57,506 nucleotides of DNA from Varibaculum cambriense DSM 15806 (GCF_000420065.1 NZ_ATUF01000007.1:1-57506); one strand, 5' to 3'; counted from the first letter of the stretch, positions 7,582 through 17,077 are shown. Notes: generated by a model not told the origin, from the letters alone. Program-made: numbers and translations.

Positions 7582-9348
7582 CTATTGTGCGGATATTTTC
7601 CATCCAGAGGCCGCCTGACGCTCATCCCAAAAATCTCGGTAAATCCCCTCGCAATTTACAAGTTCATTGTGGGTACCAACCTGAGCCACTTGCCCCTGAT
7701 TGTTTAGAACCACAATCTGGTCAGCCCGAGTAATCGTGTGGAGTTTATGCGCGATTACCAACATGGTGGATTGGCGACGTAATACTTCGAAAGAGCGCAG
7801 CAGATTTGCTTCATTCTCGGCATCCAGAGCGCTGGTAGCTTCATCGAAGAGCACGATCGGAGCATTTTTTAAAATAGCGCGAGCAATCGAAACTCGTTGG
7901 CGTTCCCCTCCTGATAATGCGCAGCCACCTTCACCAACGTTTGTATCCCAACCATCGGGAAGTCGGCTAACAATATCGTTGACACCTGCTAGTTCTGCTG
8001 CATGTAGTAGAGCCTCTTTGCTCGCATTGGAGTTACCGATACGGATATTTGCTTCCAAAGTGTCATCGAAAAGATAAACATCTTGGAAAACCATTGAAAT
8101 CTGGCTCATTAAATCTTCGGTCGTTAGTTCTCTGACATCTCGACCTCCAACGAGTACTGCACCCGAGTTTACGTCCCAAAATCGGCAAATCAAGCGGGCA
8201 ATAGTGGTTTTACCTGCGCCCGAAGGGCCTACAAGTGCGGTCATAGTGTGGGGAGCGACGGTGAAACTGACTTTGTTTAGTACCTGCTTATCATTCCCGT
8301 AAGCAAAATCAACCTCTCGAAGCGCAACTTGGTGGGGTAGTGGTTGGGGTAGCGAGGTTTCTGGCTCGGGCAGAGGGCGTGCATCCAATACTTCGTTAAT
8401 AGTCGCCATTGTCGGGCCAACCGCCAGTAGTCCTGTTCGACAATCAGAAATCGTGGAAAGGTAATGAGTAATTTCTAGGCTTATCCCAATAACCGCCACC
8501 ACTGCCAAGGGAGCAAAATTTCCGGTAAAAGCAAGATGAACGCTGGAAATAATCATTACAACGCAAATTGTTTGCGAGGCAATACCGCCGAGGAAATTTC
8601 CGATGCATTCTACCCATAGTCGGCGAGCGGATCTGCGACGATTTTCTGCTAAAGCCGTGGCCATTTGGGGGTAAGTCGTCTGATCACATGCACGGAGCAT
8701 GGCTTGGCAGGTAGAAAATTCTACAATCCGATCAGCTAGTTCAGTAGCCGCCGGTGCCGCGTAGGCGCTGGCGGCACTGTCGAGGTAGGTTAGTGCCCAC
8801 ATCAAGACCAGGTAACAAATTAGGCACAACGCAAAAATTGAGCCCAGGATGGGATACCACCAGAGCAGACCAGCAAGCAGCGTCAGCAAAGTGACGGTTG
8901 CGGCAGACAGTTCCGTGAGCAAATGGGCACTCAGGTTTCCGAGCTCATTGACAGTAGCTGCCCCTAGACGGGACAAACGCCCGGTAGTATCAGTGGAGAA
9001 CCATCCCAGGGGCAGTTTTGCCAACTGATCCCCGACGCGGCGATGGACAGAACGCATCACCGAAAACGCGCCTTCGTAGGAGAACCGATCTCGTATGTAG
9101 ATACTGATCGCTCCGATAATCGCCGTGACGAGCAGGGTTAAGATCCAGAGGTTAGCGTTATTGGCGGTTTCTTCCTGCCTGCTAGCCCAGGTATTTGCGA
9201 GCTGAATCAGCGCAAGTAAGCCTACCCCCTGCGCAATACCGCTGATGATCCGAGCTGCCCAGCTGATACTCCTGCTGTGATTTTGAGAGTTGGCGCTGAG
9301 GCGGAAATTTGTTCGAATTATGTCGATAGCTCCCGTTGACTTAGCCAT
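7582..9348 (-). CDS. ABC transporter half-molecule (membrane domain fused to ATPase)
   Basis: A 588-residue ABC half-transporter. Residues about 1-300 form the six-helix type IV membrane domain and the rest is the ATPase. Visible motifs are Walker A (GPSGAGKT), signature (ALSGGERQR), Walker B (IVLFDEATSALD) and the H-loop (VIAHKLHTI). The start at 9348 lies right behind the stop of the upstream half-transporter; GGAGG sits eleven bases before it. A start at 9381 is possible but overlaps. It probably forms a heterodimer with the protein at 9350-11164. The iron box and the ECF genes in the same operon suggest import of a metal chelate, as IrtAB and YbtPQ do with the same fold. It is the last gene of the operon. 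Confidence 0.88.
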   Translation of the reverse strand: MAKSTGAIDIIRTNFRLSANSQNHSRSISWAARIISGIAQGVGLLALIQLANTWASRQEETANNANLWILTLLVTAIIGAISIYIRDRFSYEGAFSVMRSVHRRVGDQLAKLPLGWFSTDTTGRLSRLGAATVNELGNLSAHLLTELSAATVTLLTLLAGLLWWYPILGSIFALCLICYLVLMWALTYLDSAASAYAAPAATELADRIVEFSTCQAMLRACDQTTYPQMATALAENRRRSARRLWVECIGNFLGGIASQTICVVMIISSVHLAFTGNFAPLAVVAVIGISLEITHYLSTISDCRTGLLAVGPTMATINEVLDARPLPEPETSLPQPLPHQVALREVDFAYGNDKQVLNKVSFTVAPHTMTALVGPSGAGKTTIARLICRFWDVNSGAVLVGGRDVRELTTEDLMSQISMVFQDVYLFDDTLEANIRIGNSNASKEALLHAAELAGVNDIVSRLPDGWDTNVGEGGCALSGGERQRVSIARAILKNAPIVLFDEATSALDAENEANLLRSFEVLRRQSTMLVIAHKLHTITRADQIVVLNNQGQVAQVGTHNELVNCEGIYRDFWDERQAASGWKISAQ

Positions 9349-9349
9349 T

Positions 9350-11164
9350 TCAGTTTCGTCCTCCTTCCGTAAACTCAACATTAGATGCCGACCACAGGCG
9401 GCGGTAGAGTTCTATATTTTGTAGCTTCTGGTGATTACCGCAGGCCACCAGCTCTCCTTTATCAAGGAGGACGATTTGATCGACGTTCTTGACTGAATCT
9501 GGGCGGTGATCAATAACCAGAACAGTACGTCCGGCCATCAGATGGTTAATAGCTTTTTGGATTTGTGCTTCACATTCCGGATCTACCATGGCTGCTGCCT
9601 CATCCAATATGAGTATCGGCGCATCCAATAGTAAGGTTCTGGCGATGGCAATCCGCTGAGCTTGCCCTCCCGATAGCTTCAGATCTTCCCCGACGACGGT
9701 GTCATATCCTTTAGGTAGTGCCATGATTTCGTCATGAATCTGTGCCTGGCGAGCAGCGTTAATAATCTCGGCTTTATCTGCATCGTGTCGCCCGATAGAG
9801 ATGTTGTCGCGAATGGAAGCCCGCAAGAGCTGCGCATCTTGCAAGACGAACCCGAGATGATGGTAGAGGTCGCTTCTACTAAGTTCTTTAAGGTTGACTC
9901 CACCGATTAGTACTGTTCCCGTATCGGGATCCAGGAAGCGGGCGGCCAATTTGGCTAGGGTGGTTTTCCCGGCTCCTGATGGCCCCATGAGAGCGGTTAC
10001 GGTACCGGGCGCACAACGTAAGGAAACATTATCCAAAGCTAGCGTATGGCCATAGCTGAGCGATACATTTTTAAATTCGATGCTTGCGTCTTGGGGTAAA
10101 TGCAGTGACTGATCCGGGCAGGAGAGGGGCTTTACCCCAAGAAGATCAAGAATCCTTTTGGCCGCGGCACCTGCTAACTGGTAATTCCAAGCAAGCTGGG
10201 TTATCAGGTTAATTGAGGAGGGCAGCGCGATGGCAATTAAACAACCGGCAACTACTTCTACCGGACTAACCCAATGTTTGGAGACGAACCAGGGGCCGAC
10301 AATCCCAAATAAGAGAACTACCAATGGGGTAGAGGTGAGGGCGGCGGTCAGGGAAGCCGCATGCACCATTGGCCGATTCCATTCCTCCATATAGTCACAG
10401 GCTTCATTGGCGCTGTGGGCATACTTGCGGTGTGCTTTTCCGGTGATCCCAAAAGTTTTAACCACCTGGATGCCTTTTACGAATTCCACCATTGCGGAGG
10501 AAACCTGATCAAGTTTTGCATCAAGTTCTAAGGATTTATCGCTCATTCCTCGCATCATCACTGCGTAGGCAATGATGTAAATCGGCACCGTAACAATTAC
10601 TAAAAGTCCGAGTCTTAAATCAATAGTGAAGGTATAACCCGCGCAAAATATGGGCACTAGGGTAGCGATCAGTGAATCCACGGGGCGGTGTGCTACCAGC
10701 ACATGTAGATTCTTTACATCGTCTTGCAGTACTTTACGCACATGGCCGGAAGTGTTATCGCTAAACCAAGTTAAAGGAGCTTGCCCCAGAAAATGAATAA
10801 TTTTTTGCTGAATACTTGCCGATAGGCGATTATCGGCAATATGGGTAACCAGCAAGCCCACAAAATAGGCGAATAGACCTCCACAAAATGTTCCGATTAA
10901 CACCTTTACCCAGAACATAATGACGCTTTGGTTGGGCGATACGCCATTACCTAGTGAAGTCAGGAGTTCGTTGCCGATCCCCACTAAAGCAACGAAAGGA
11001 AAAACTCGCAAAATAGCGGATATAACCGCCATCACTTGACCGACTCGCAGCGCCATTTGCACGGGAGCTAATAGTTCTCGTAATGCAGCCCTACCTTGTT
11101 TGCTGCGCAGCTTGATATTTTCCGCTGTATCTTTTCCTGGTTCGCTAACTTGGTGATCAGTCAC
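9350..11164 (-). CDS. ABC transporter half-molecule, partner subunit
   Basis: 604 residues: a hydrophilic N-terminus, six membrane helices to about residue 330, then the ATPase. Walker A is GPSGAGKT, the signature LKLSGGQAQR, Walker B ILILDEA. The segment after Walker B reads AAAMVDPE instead of the usual TSALDxE, and the H-loop is VIDHRPDSV. This asymmetry between partners is common in heterodimers where one ATP site is degenerate; whether it matters here is inference. It lies 13 bp behind the EcfA gene and its stop touches the next start, so translation is probably coupled. It is part of the iron-box operon. Confidence 0.88.
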   Translation of the reverse strand: MTDHQVSEPGKDTAENIKLRSKQGRAALRELLAPVQMALRVGQVMAVISAILRVFPFVALVGIGNELLTSLGNGVSPNQSVIMFWVKVLIGTFCGGLFAYFVGLLVTHIADNRLSASIQQKIIHFLGQAPLTWFSDNTSGHVRKVLQDDVKNLHVLVAHRPVDSLIATLVPIFCAGYTFTIDLRLGLLVIVTVPIYIIAYAVMMRGMSDKSLELDAKLDQVSSAMVEFVKGIQVVKTFGITGKAHRKYAHSANEACDYMEEWNRPMVHAASLTAALTSTPLVVLLFGIVGPWFVSKHWVSPVEVVAGCLIAIALPSSINLITQLAWNYQLAGAAAKRILDLLGVKPLSCPDQSLHLPQDASIEFKNVSLSYGHTLALDNVSLRCAPGTVTALMGPSGAGKTTLAKLAARFLDPDTGTVLIGGVNLKELSRSDLYHHLGFVLQDAQLLRASIRDNISIGRHDADKAEIINAARQAQIHDEIMALPKGYDTVVGEDLKLSGGQAQRIAIARTLLLDAPILILDEAAAMVDPECEAQIQKAINHLMAGRTVLVIDHRPDSVKNVDQIVLLDKGELVACGNHQKLQNIELYRRLWSASNVEFTEGGRN

Positions 11165-11177
11165 TTGGCATCCTCTT

Positions 11178-12641
11178 TCATTGTTTCTCTTGGTCAGGCG
11201 CGGTAAGTTGCACGTTTATTTCGTTATCGAGGGGCTGAAGCAATAGCTGGTAATCGGCAACTTCATTGATGAACTCCAAGTCGTGACTAATAATCAGGAT
11301 CGCTTTGTCCTTTGCGGCTAGTGAGCGAATCTGAGAACTGATCGATAGTAGGTGCTGGTAATCAACCCCCGAGGTGGGTTCATCGAATACGTAAAGCTCT
11401 GCCTGGCTCGCCAGGGCGTTGGCAATAACGAGACGTTGTTTTTGTCCTCCGGAAAGAGTCATTGGGTGCCGTTCAGATAATCCTTGCAACCCCAGATCGC
11501 CTAGAAGCGCCTGCACCTGCTCTTTACTAAGATTGTCATTTCCTAGTACGACCTCTGCCGCTACCGTTTCAGCAAATAGTTGCCGGTTTACATCTTGCAT
11601 TACTAGCACGCTGCGTTTTTGTCTGTCTGCCGCTCGGCAGGATTTGCCGCTAAAACTAATAACGCTGCCTCCTTCCGGGTGAGCTAACCCGATGAGGGTA
11701 CGCGCAAGAGTAGTTTTGCCTGCTCCGTTCGGGCCGACTAGCGCAACTACTTTTCCCTTCGGTAAACATAGGGAAGGAATATTGAGGACGCGGTGTTTGC
11801 CGTAACTGAACCTTAAATTTTTTGCGGTGATACCGTCCGCCTGCTGATCAGGAGTGGTGTTAACGCACATTTCCGGTTTTTCCAGGGTACGCAACCCTAA
11901 CTCTTTACGCTGTTTAGAAGACAAACTAAAAAACTTATCCGCAGTATACAAATGCTGGATTCGTCCTTTATCCATGATCGCGACTTGATCTGCGAGACCC
12001 TTTAGAGGGTAAACGCGGTGCTCGGCTACTACCAGGGTCCAGCCCGCGATTTTTAATCTTTGTAAGACTTCGCTGAATGCGGAGATTGCTTCAGGGGAAA
12101 GATTAGAGGTGGGCTCGTCTAAAAGCAGGATTTGCTGCGGTCCGGCAACTGCTGCTGCGCAAGCAACCAGCTGCAATTCACCTCCGGAAAGCTTACGTAA
12201 CTCGTTGCCTAGCAGACGCTGAATGCCCCAGGCGTTTACAGCTTCCGCGATCCGGTTAGCAGTTGTTTTGGGAGTATCTCCGGCATTTTCGCTCGCGAAT
12301 GCTAACTCTTCTAGTACATTTGCCGTAAAAAACTGGGAACGGGGATTTTGAAAAACTGTCCCGGCGGTACGCCCTAATTCTTGGATATCTGTTTGCACGG
12401 TATCGAGACCAGCAAGGGTAGTGCGTCCGCTGAGATTACCCTTATAAAGTTCGGGTATTAAACCGTTCAGAAGTTTTAAGAGGGTCGACTTGCCTGCTCC
12501 GGAAGGACCGGTGATTAAGGTACAGGATCCTGTAGGGAAATCGAGATTGATATCGCTGACTGCGCTAACGTGAGCTGATGAGGTTTCTTCGTCCGGGTTG
12601 AACTGGTAATCGAAGGAGACATTGTCGATTAAGGTGCTCAT
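11178..12641 (-). CDS. ECF transporter ATPase with two nucleotide-binding domains
   Basis: 487 residues from ATG 12641, which overlaps the EcfT stop in an ATGA. An upstream extension would run inside ecfT and was rejected. Two complete ATPase domains are fused. The first has Walker A GPSGAGKST (residues 45-53), LSGGELQL and LLLDEPTSNLSPE. The second has GPNGAGKTT, LSGGQKQRL and VFDEPTSGVD. Fused ATPases of this type drive energy-coupling-factor importers with EcfT and a small substrate-binding membrane protein, both of which are the next genes upstream. Confidence 0.9.
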   Translation of the reverse strand: MSTLIDNVSFDYQFNPDEETSSAHVSAVSDINLDFPTGSCTLITGPSGAGKSTLLKLLNGLIPELYKGNLSGRTTLAGLDTVQTDIQELGRTAGTVFQNPRSQFFTANVLEELAFASENAGDTPKTTANRIAEAVNAWGIQRLLGNELRKLSGGELQLVACAAAVAGPQQILLLDEPTSNLSPEAISAFSEVLQRLKIAGWTLVVAEHRVYPLKGLADQVAIMDKGRIQHLYTADKFFSLSSKQRKELGLRTLEKPEMCVNTTPDQQADGITAKNLRFSYGKHRVLNIPSLCLPKGKVVALVGPNGAGKTTLARTLIGLAHPEGGSVISFSGKSCRAADRQKRSVLVMQDVNRQLFAETVAAEVVLGNDNLSKEQVQALLGDLGLQGLSERHPMTLSGGQKQRLVIANALASQAELYVFDEPTSGVDYQHLLSISSQIRSLAAKDKAILIISHDLEFINEVADYQLLLQPLDNEINVQLTAPDQEKQ

Positions 12642-13447
12642 TTGAATCCGCCCGAGAGTATAGCTAGATGGTCTGAGTAGGGGATGAGAGCAATCAGGGC
12701 GATTAGCGTCAGTATCCAGAGGGCATCCAGTCGGTTGAATCGAAGCTGTTTCAAAGTGCTTGGGCAAATAGTGGACCCTAAACCGCGCACCATGCCGGCG
12801 GCGGTCATTTCATCAGCGGTTCGGGCGCAGGATGCCAGTAAGGGAACTAAAACCATTTCTAGAAAATGGAGGGGATGTAAGAGGGCGCGCCATCCCATTT
12901 GTAATCCCCGCAGGGACATTGCTTCTCTTACTGCACGGTATTCCCGAAATACTGTCGGTATGAATCGTAATAGCACTACCAGGGGAACGGTTACAGCTAT
13001 CGGTATGCGTAAGCTGCGAAGACCGGCTACGAGTTCTCCGGGTACGATAGTTTTAATCGCGTAACCTGCCAGACCGCCAACAGTGCAAATCCTTATCATC
13101 CAGTAGCCTAAAACCATTAGGAACGCGGTGAGGGCGCTTGGCCAGATTCTGGGGAAAAGATAGATGCAAGCGACCCAGGTTCCTTCCACGGCGAGAAAAC
13201 CTAGCGCCCATGAATAGCAGCGTGACAATAGTAAAGCCAAGAGCGCAATACCGGCTACCAGGAAAGTGATCACTATGGGTAGTCGCGACATTACCAGGGC
13301 ATTTAATACGAATATAACCAGTATTACGGTGCGCGGATCTGGCCGGGAATGCCGTTGGTTAGCTGCTAAGATTTCAGCGCTGGTGACCTGATCCTGGTGA
13401 TAGCTTGCTGCTGATCCGGGGGTGCTAGTTTGGCATTGAAGGCTCAT
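12638..13447 (-). CDS. ECF transporter transmembrane component EcfT
   Basis: 269 residues with about five membrane segments. Toward the C-terminus are the coupling helices of the CbiQ/EcfT family, with Ala-Arg-Gly-like signatures: EYRAVREAMSLRGLQMGWRA and DEMTAAGMVRGL. These helices dock into the ATPases and move the S component. The start codon overlaps the stop of the upstream gene by one base (TAATG), and the stop overlaps the next start, so the three ECF genes are translationally coupled. Confidence 0.88.
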   Translation of the reverse strand: MSLQCQTSTPGSAASYHQDQVTSAEILAANQRHSRPDPRTVILVIFVLNALVMSRLPIVITFLVAGIALLALLLSRCYSWALGFLAVEGTWVACIYLFPRIWPSALTAFLMVLGYWMIRICTVGGLAGYAIKTIVPGELVAGLRSLRIPIAVTVPLVVLLRFIPTVFREYRAVREAMSLRGLQMGWRALLHPLHFLEMVLVPLLASCARTADEMTAAGMVRGLGSTICPSTLKQLRFNRLDALWILTLIALIALIPYSDHLAILSGGFK

Positions 13448-14013
13448 TACTTTGCGATGCCAGCTTTACGGAAGTGCCGCGCCATTAGAGAATTCCCGAA
13501 GACTCCGCCGATAAGCCCGAGAATGAAAACTCCCACGCCCCAGGCCACAATCATCCATGGTGACAAGAACCAGCGTAATGAATCTGCATAGGCGGTCCCC
13601 ATAGAGTCAGCAATATATTTGTAGTAGCCCTGAGCGTCAATGAATACCGGGAACCAGGGCAGCACGTACCAAATGGACATGACGGCGTATCCTAGGACCC
13701 GAAAAACCGCTGATTTTTTAGCGAAGAGGAAGTCGGCGGCTAGTCCCAGCAAAGGTGTAAGCAGGGCAACAATCCAGGGGTGCCCGGTAATTACCATTAA
13801 AATCCCGACTAGTAGTCCCATTAATGCCAGGGCGCCAATCTTTGGCACCCGCGACTTAAATAGCATGACTACGGCGCCGTTGGCGATAAGGCCTAAGGCA
13901 TAGCCCACAAACATCATTGCCGGATTAATAATGCCTAGCATCCCAGTGCCGAAAACTAGCACAAAATAAATTGCGGTGAAAACGCCAATGTTGATGAAGT
14001 CGCGTGTTTTCAT
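13447..14013 (-). CDS. ECF transporter S component (MptD / Trep_Strep type)
   Basis: A 188-residue very hydrophobic protein with about six membrane segments. Its start MKTRDFINIGVFTAIYFVLV is typical of the Trep_Strep-type S components (TIGR02185). S components bind the substrate and use the shared EcfT/EcfA engine. Substrates of this subfamily are not settled. It is the first gene of the operon, and its start lies 26 bp from an iron box, so a metal-chelate or siderophore-related ligand is the best guess. Similar ECF genes next to two YbtPQ-like ABC genes occur in siderophore loci such as the equibactin locus of Streptococcus equi. Confidence 0.82.
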   Translation of the reverse strand: MKTRDFINIGVFTAIYFVLVFGTGMLGIINPAMMFVGYALGLIANGAVVMLFKSRVPKIGALALMGLLVGILMVITGHPWIVALLTPLLGLAADFLFAKKSAVFRVLGYAVMSIWYVLPWFPVFIDAQGYYKYIADSMGTAYADSLRWFLSPWMIVAWGVGVFILGLIGGVFGNSLMARHFRKAGIAK

Positions 14014-14039
14014 GCGATAAGTCCCTTCTCAATATTTAA

Positions 14040-14058
14040 TTAGGTAAGCCTTGCCTAA
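14040..14058. promoter_or_regulatory. DtxR/IdeR-type iron box
   Basis: TTAGGTAAGCCTTGCCTAA matches the 19-bp DtxR/IdeR consensus (TWAGGTTAGSCTAACCTWA) at 16 of 19 positions, and its arms TTAGG...CCTAA are symmetric. It lies just upstream of the first gene of the ECF/ABC operon. Iron-loaded DtxR-type repressor would switch the operon off when iron is plentiful. No dtxR gene is in the window. Confidence 0.8.
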
Positions 14059-14203
14059 CAAAAGGGTAGCGTGGGTGCCCCCTGCTTAGTCAAGTAGCGT
14101 CCGGGTAATCTAGCTGACACATAGGCAGGGGGAGGGGAGGTAAGGGAGTAACTAGCCCACAGATGGCTCGCCTATTAGCAGATTTACTAGCCCATACTGC
14201 AGC

Positions 14204-14222
14204 GTCCCAGGTTTTGTTCCTA
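14204..14222 (+). repeat. Solitary IS-end relic
   Basis: GTCCCAGGTTTTGTTCCTA matches 17 of 19 bases of the left end of the IS at the window start. No transposase lies nearby. It is either the footprint of a decayed IS copy or a chance match that could serve as a target. Confidence 0.5.
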
Positions 14223-14318
14223 TTTATTCCAGGCAGGACTTAAATCCGGGTTTGCTTCAAAAGTTTCGGGTATCCTAAATTTAATGTTCTACTACACGAA
14301 ATTTTAGGAGTAATAAAT

Positions 14319-16166
14319 ATGGATAACATTGCCAAGATCCTCAGCGATGCCGGGCTGGAAAATCCCGCAGTAGCTGAGTATGTAGCGCATTGGGCCGGAA
14401 TTACCGAACCCGCTGCCATCGAAGTCATTTCCGCAAAGGATGACGACCGACTCATCGCCGAAGGCCTAGCCACCGGTGAAATCGCACCTGCGGGTGATGG
14501 ACTCTACTACTCCCGCTCCTACTACAAGGACACGGCGCGCAGCGAGGAACGCACCGTCGTCGCCACCCACAATCCGCAAGAAGCCGGAATTTACAACAAC
14601 TGGCACGACGCCACGGAAGTAACTGCCCGGCAGTTGGAAAGCATGAAGGGCGCCTCCCGGAGTAAAACAATGTACGTGGTGCCCTACCTGATGGCACCGC
14701 CGAAATCGCCGCTAGAAAAGTGGGCTCGCGGGGTGGAACTTACCGACAACCTCACCGTGGTTCTTCACATGATCCGCATGGCCCGGGTTGGCGTAGAACA
14801 CTTAAACAATTTGGAAAATCCGGCAGAATTCGTGCGCGCAGTGCACGTGACCGGCGACCTGAAGAACTTGGGGCAGGGCACCGATAAGGATAAGCGCCTG
14901 TTTGCCACGGTAGCCGACGAACGCACAATTTTGCACTTCGGTTCCTCCTACGGCGGCAACGCGCTGCTCGGAAAGATCGCCCACGGTCTGCGCCAAGCTT
15001 CTTACGACGGCTGGGCCTCCGGGGAATTCCTTTCCGAACAGTTCATGCTGATCGGGATTAAGGATAAGCTCAAGGATCACACCTACTACGTGTGCGGTGG
15101 TTTCCCCTCAGCTTCCGGTAAAACCAACCTCGCTATGATGCTAGCTCCGGACGCCTTGGGTGACCGCTACGAAGTTTACTTCTACGGCGATGACATCGTG
15201 TGGCTGCACGTTGGCGAAGACGGCAAGATTTACGGCATGAACCCCGAATACGGCGCGTTCGGCGTGGCAAAGGACACCAACTGGAAGTCTAATCCCACCG
15301 CCATGGACGCCATCAAAGAAGGCTCTAAGACGCTCTTCACCAACGTCGCTTACAACCCCGAAACCCAAGAGCTGTGGTGGGAAGGTAAGACCCCGGACTA
15401 CCCCGAAGACGTTACTGGCTGGCGGGATTGGAAGGGCGAAAAGATTTCCGACCGCCCGGCCGATCGACAGCGCTGCGAGGCCAAGGGCGACGAGTGGGCG
15501 CATCCCAATTCCCGCTTCACCACATCTTTGGCTAACGTGCCCAACGTGGCTCCCGATTACGAAGAACCGCAAGGGGTGCCAATTGACGCCATCATCTTTG
15601 GCGGGCGAGTAAAGGACCGGGAGCCGCTTATCCGGGCAATCACCGACCTAGCCGAGGGCGTATACGACGGTTTGACCCTGGGCGCCCAAGCCACTTTCGC
15701 GGCTGAAGGCAAGGAGGGCGTGCTGCGTTACGATCCGATGTCGATGCGCCCCTTCATGTCCTACCCCGAAGGGGACTACGCGACCCACTGGTTGAAATTA
15801 ATTGGCTCCGCGAAGGAACAGCCCATTTTTGCGCACGTGAACTGGTTCCAGCGCGATCCGGAAGACGGACACTTCCGCTGGCCTGGCTACCGCGACAACC
15901 TGCGAGCGCTGCTTTGGCTGCTAGATGTTAAGGAAGGGCGCGCTGAGGGCGTGCAAACACCGGTAGGTATTTTGCCGAAGAAGGAAGAGTTGAATCTGGA
16001 TGGCTTTGAAGGTGACGACGCCGATCTGGATAAGCTTCTTTCCATCGACACCGATCTGTGGAAGAAGGAGATGGGCTACCGCCGCGAACACCTTGCACAG
16101 TTCAAGAATCTACCTGAGCAGATCTGGGCCGCGCACGAGCGCATAGAGCAGGCGTTTAACGCTTAA
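14319..16166 (+). CDS. pckG: Phosphoenolpyruvate carboxykinase (GTP)
   Basis: 615 residues, the normal length for the GTP enzyme that interconverts oxaloacetate + GTP and PEP + CO2 + GDP. In anaerobes it often runs toward CO2 fixation. Seen are FGSSYGGNALLGKI, the P-loop FPSASGKTNLAMM, the metal site GDDIVWL and the C-terminal FAHVNWFQRD region. The start has AGGAG seven bases upstream. The P-loop of the GTP enzymes usually contains cysteine (PSACGKT); here it is serine. Sequence GGRVKDREPL and DGLTLGAQATFAAEG also fit the family. It is monocistronic and strongly codon-biased, suggesting high expression. Confidence 0.97.
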   Translation: MDNIAKILSDAGLENPAVAEYVAHWAGITEPAAIEVISAKDDDRLIAEGLATGEIAPAGDGLYYSRSYYKDTARSEERTVVATHNPQEAGIYNNWHDATEVTARQLESMKGASRSKTMYVVPYLMAPPKSPLEKWARGVELTDNLTVVLHMIRMARVGVEHLNNLENPAEFVRAVHVTGDLKNLGQGTDKDKRLFATVADERTILHFGSSYGGNALLGKIAHGLRQASYDGWASGEFLSEQFMLIGIKDKLKDHTYYVCGGFPSASGKTNLAMMLAPDALGDRYEVYFYGDDIVWLHVGEDGKIYGMNPEYGAFGVAKDTNWKSNPTAMDAIKEGSKTLFTNVAYNPETQELWWEGKTPDYPEDVTGWRDWKGEKISDRPADRQRCEAKGDEWAHPNSRFTTSLANVPNVAPDYEEPQGVPIDAIIFGGRVKDREPLIRAITDLAEGVYDGLTLGAQATFAAEGKEGVLRYDPMSMRPFMSYPEGDYATHWLKLIGSAKEQPIFAHVNWFQRDPEDGHFRWPGYRDNLRALLWLLDVKEGRAEGVQTPVGILPKKEELNLDGFEGDDADLDKLLSIDTDLWKKEMGYRREHLAQFKNLPEQIWAAHERIEQAFNA

Positions 16167-16401
16167 TTGGTCTCCTGGTTTTGCACTAGCGACGGGTGGA
16201 TTTTCTCTAGGCGGGTTAATTCCAGCGGGTAGCTATGGCTCCTGTTGGGATTAACCTGCCACTTTGGGTATTAACCCCGATCTTGTTGCTTCTATCAACC
16301 TCGTGGTGGAAGATTGACTGACGGTATCTCCCGGGTTAGCGCGGTAATGGCCCCTCGACCGGAAAAGAAATAAGAAGAGAGCCTAGCAGCGCTTGCGTCC
16401 G
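16167..16401. other. Gene-free stretch after pckG
   Basis: No gene or strong terminator is recognised. Confidence 0.35.
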
Positions 16402-16659
16402 CTAGACACCCTCTAAGACATGATGGGAGACCTTGTTCCCACCTTCTGCACCTTCTACTTTACCGCAGCACTCGTAGTAGATTTGAGATCCCAAAATCCC
16501 CTGCAGGATTACGCGATAGATGAGCGTCCTCTGCGTCGCGCTACGTTCGGTAACCGGAAGCCCAGAAGAAGTCGGCTCAAATATAAACGGATAGGACGAG
16601 TTCATCTGATGGTTTTTAACGTCGCTTGGTTTGGGACGTAGCCAGTTTCCAAGCCCCAT
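16402..16659 (-). pseudogene. Possible phage portal-protein N-terminal relic
   Basis: An 85-residue frame starts at ATG 16659 with AAGGGGA upstream. It begins MGLGNWLRPK and then has SGLPVTERSATQRTLIYRVI. The order short basic start, spacer, and SGxPVTExxAxQ followed by a hydrophobic helix resembles the beginning of HK97-type portal proteins, which normally continue for about 400 residues with AVYACVRILAE. Here the similarity stops and the tail (ECCGKVEGAEGGNKVSHH) does not fit. No other phage gene is near. It is therefore either a prophage scrap or an unrelated small protein. Confidence 0.3.
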
Positions 16660-16693
16660 GGTTTTCCCCTTCTGGACATGAAAAAATGAGTGC

Positions 16694-17077
16694 ATGCAAA
16701 GGTGGAAAAGACGCGGCACTTGGGCACGACTTGGCGGGCTTTTCGCGTGCTATCTTTTACATCCTGCTCTTACTAGAGCCGCCATCGGAGTATTCAGCGC
16801 CCCTGATTCAGGCATGATGCTGTTTATCTTGATGCTGTTCATAGTGTTTCCGCTAATCACCGTGACGTTAGCCGCCTGGGACGGAATCACGGAGGGCTTC
16901 ACAGTTTTATGGATAGTGATGCCGATACTGTTTTTCATGGTGCCCATGCTGATCTTTTTCAACGAATCTGCACAGATCTACGGGGGCGCTTATTCATTGA
17001 TAGCAGTGACAGCTAACAAGATTGGCAGCTTGTTTTACTCAAAACCTCACAGCACCAACAGTCCCCGCGAATCATAA
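16694..17077 (+). CDS. Small integral membrane protein, unknown
   Basis: 127 residues: a basic start (MQRWKRRGTWARLGG), then about four membrane segments, including MMLFILMLFIVFPLITVTLA and GFTVLWIVMPILFFMVPMLI. No family function is recognised. The ribosome site is weak. Its final codons and 3' flank (CCCCGCGAATCATAAAC) repeat the end of the methyltransferase gene at 5090. Codon use looks like the chromosome. Confidence 0.6.
   Translation: MQRWKRRGTWARLGGLFACYLLHPALTRAAIGVFSAPDSGMMLFILMLFIVFPLITVTLAAWDGITEGFTVLWIVMPILFFMVPMLIFFNESAQIYGGAYSLIAVTANKIGSLFYSKPHSTNSPRES

Noticed and set aside
12642-12767. Longer start for the ECF ATPase
   Set aside because: The extension lies inside ecfT and precedes the normal ABC start. 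ATG 12641 overlaps the ecfT stop in the usual ATGA.
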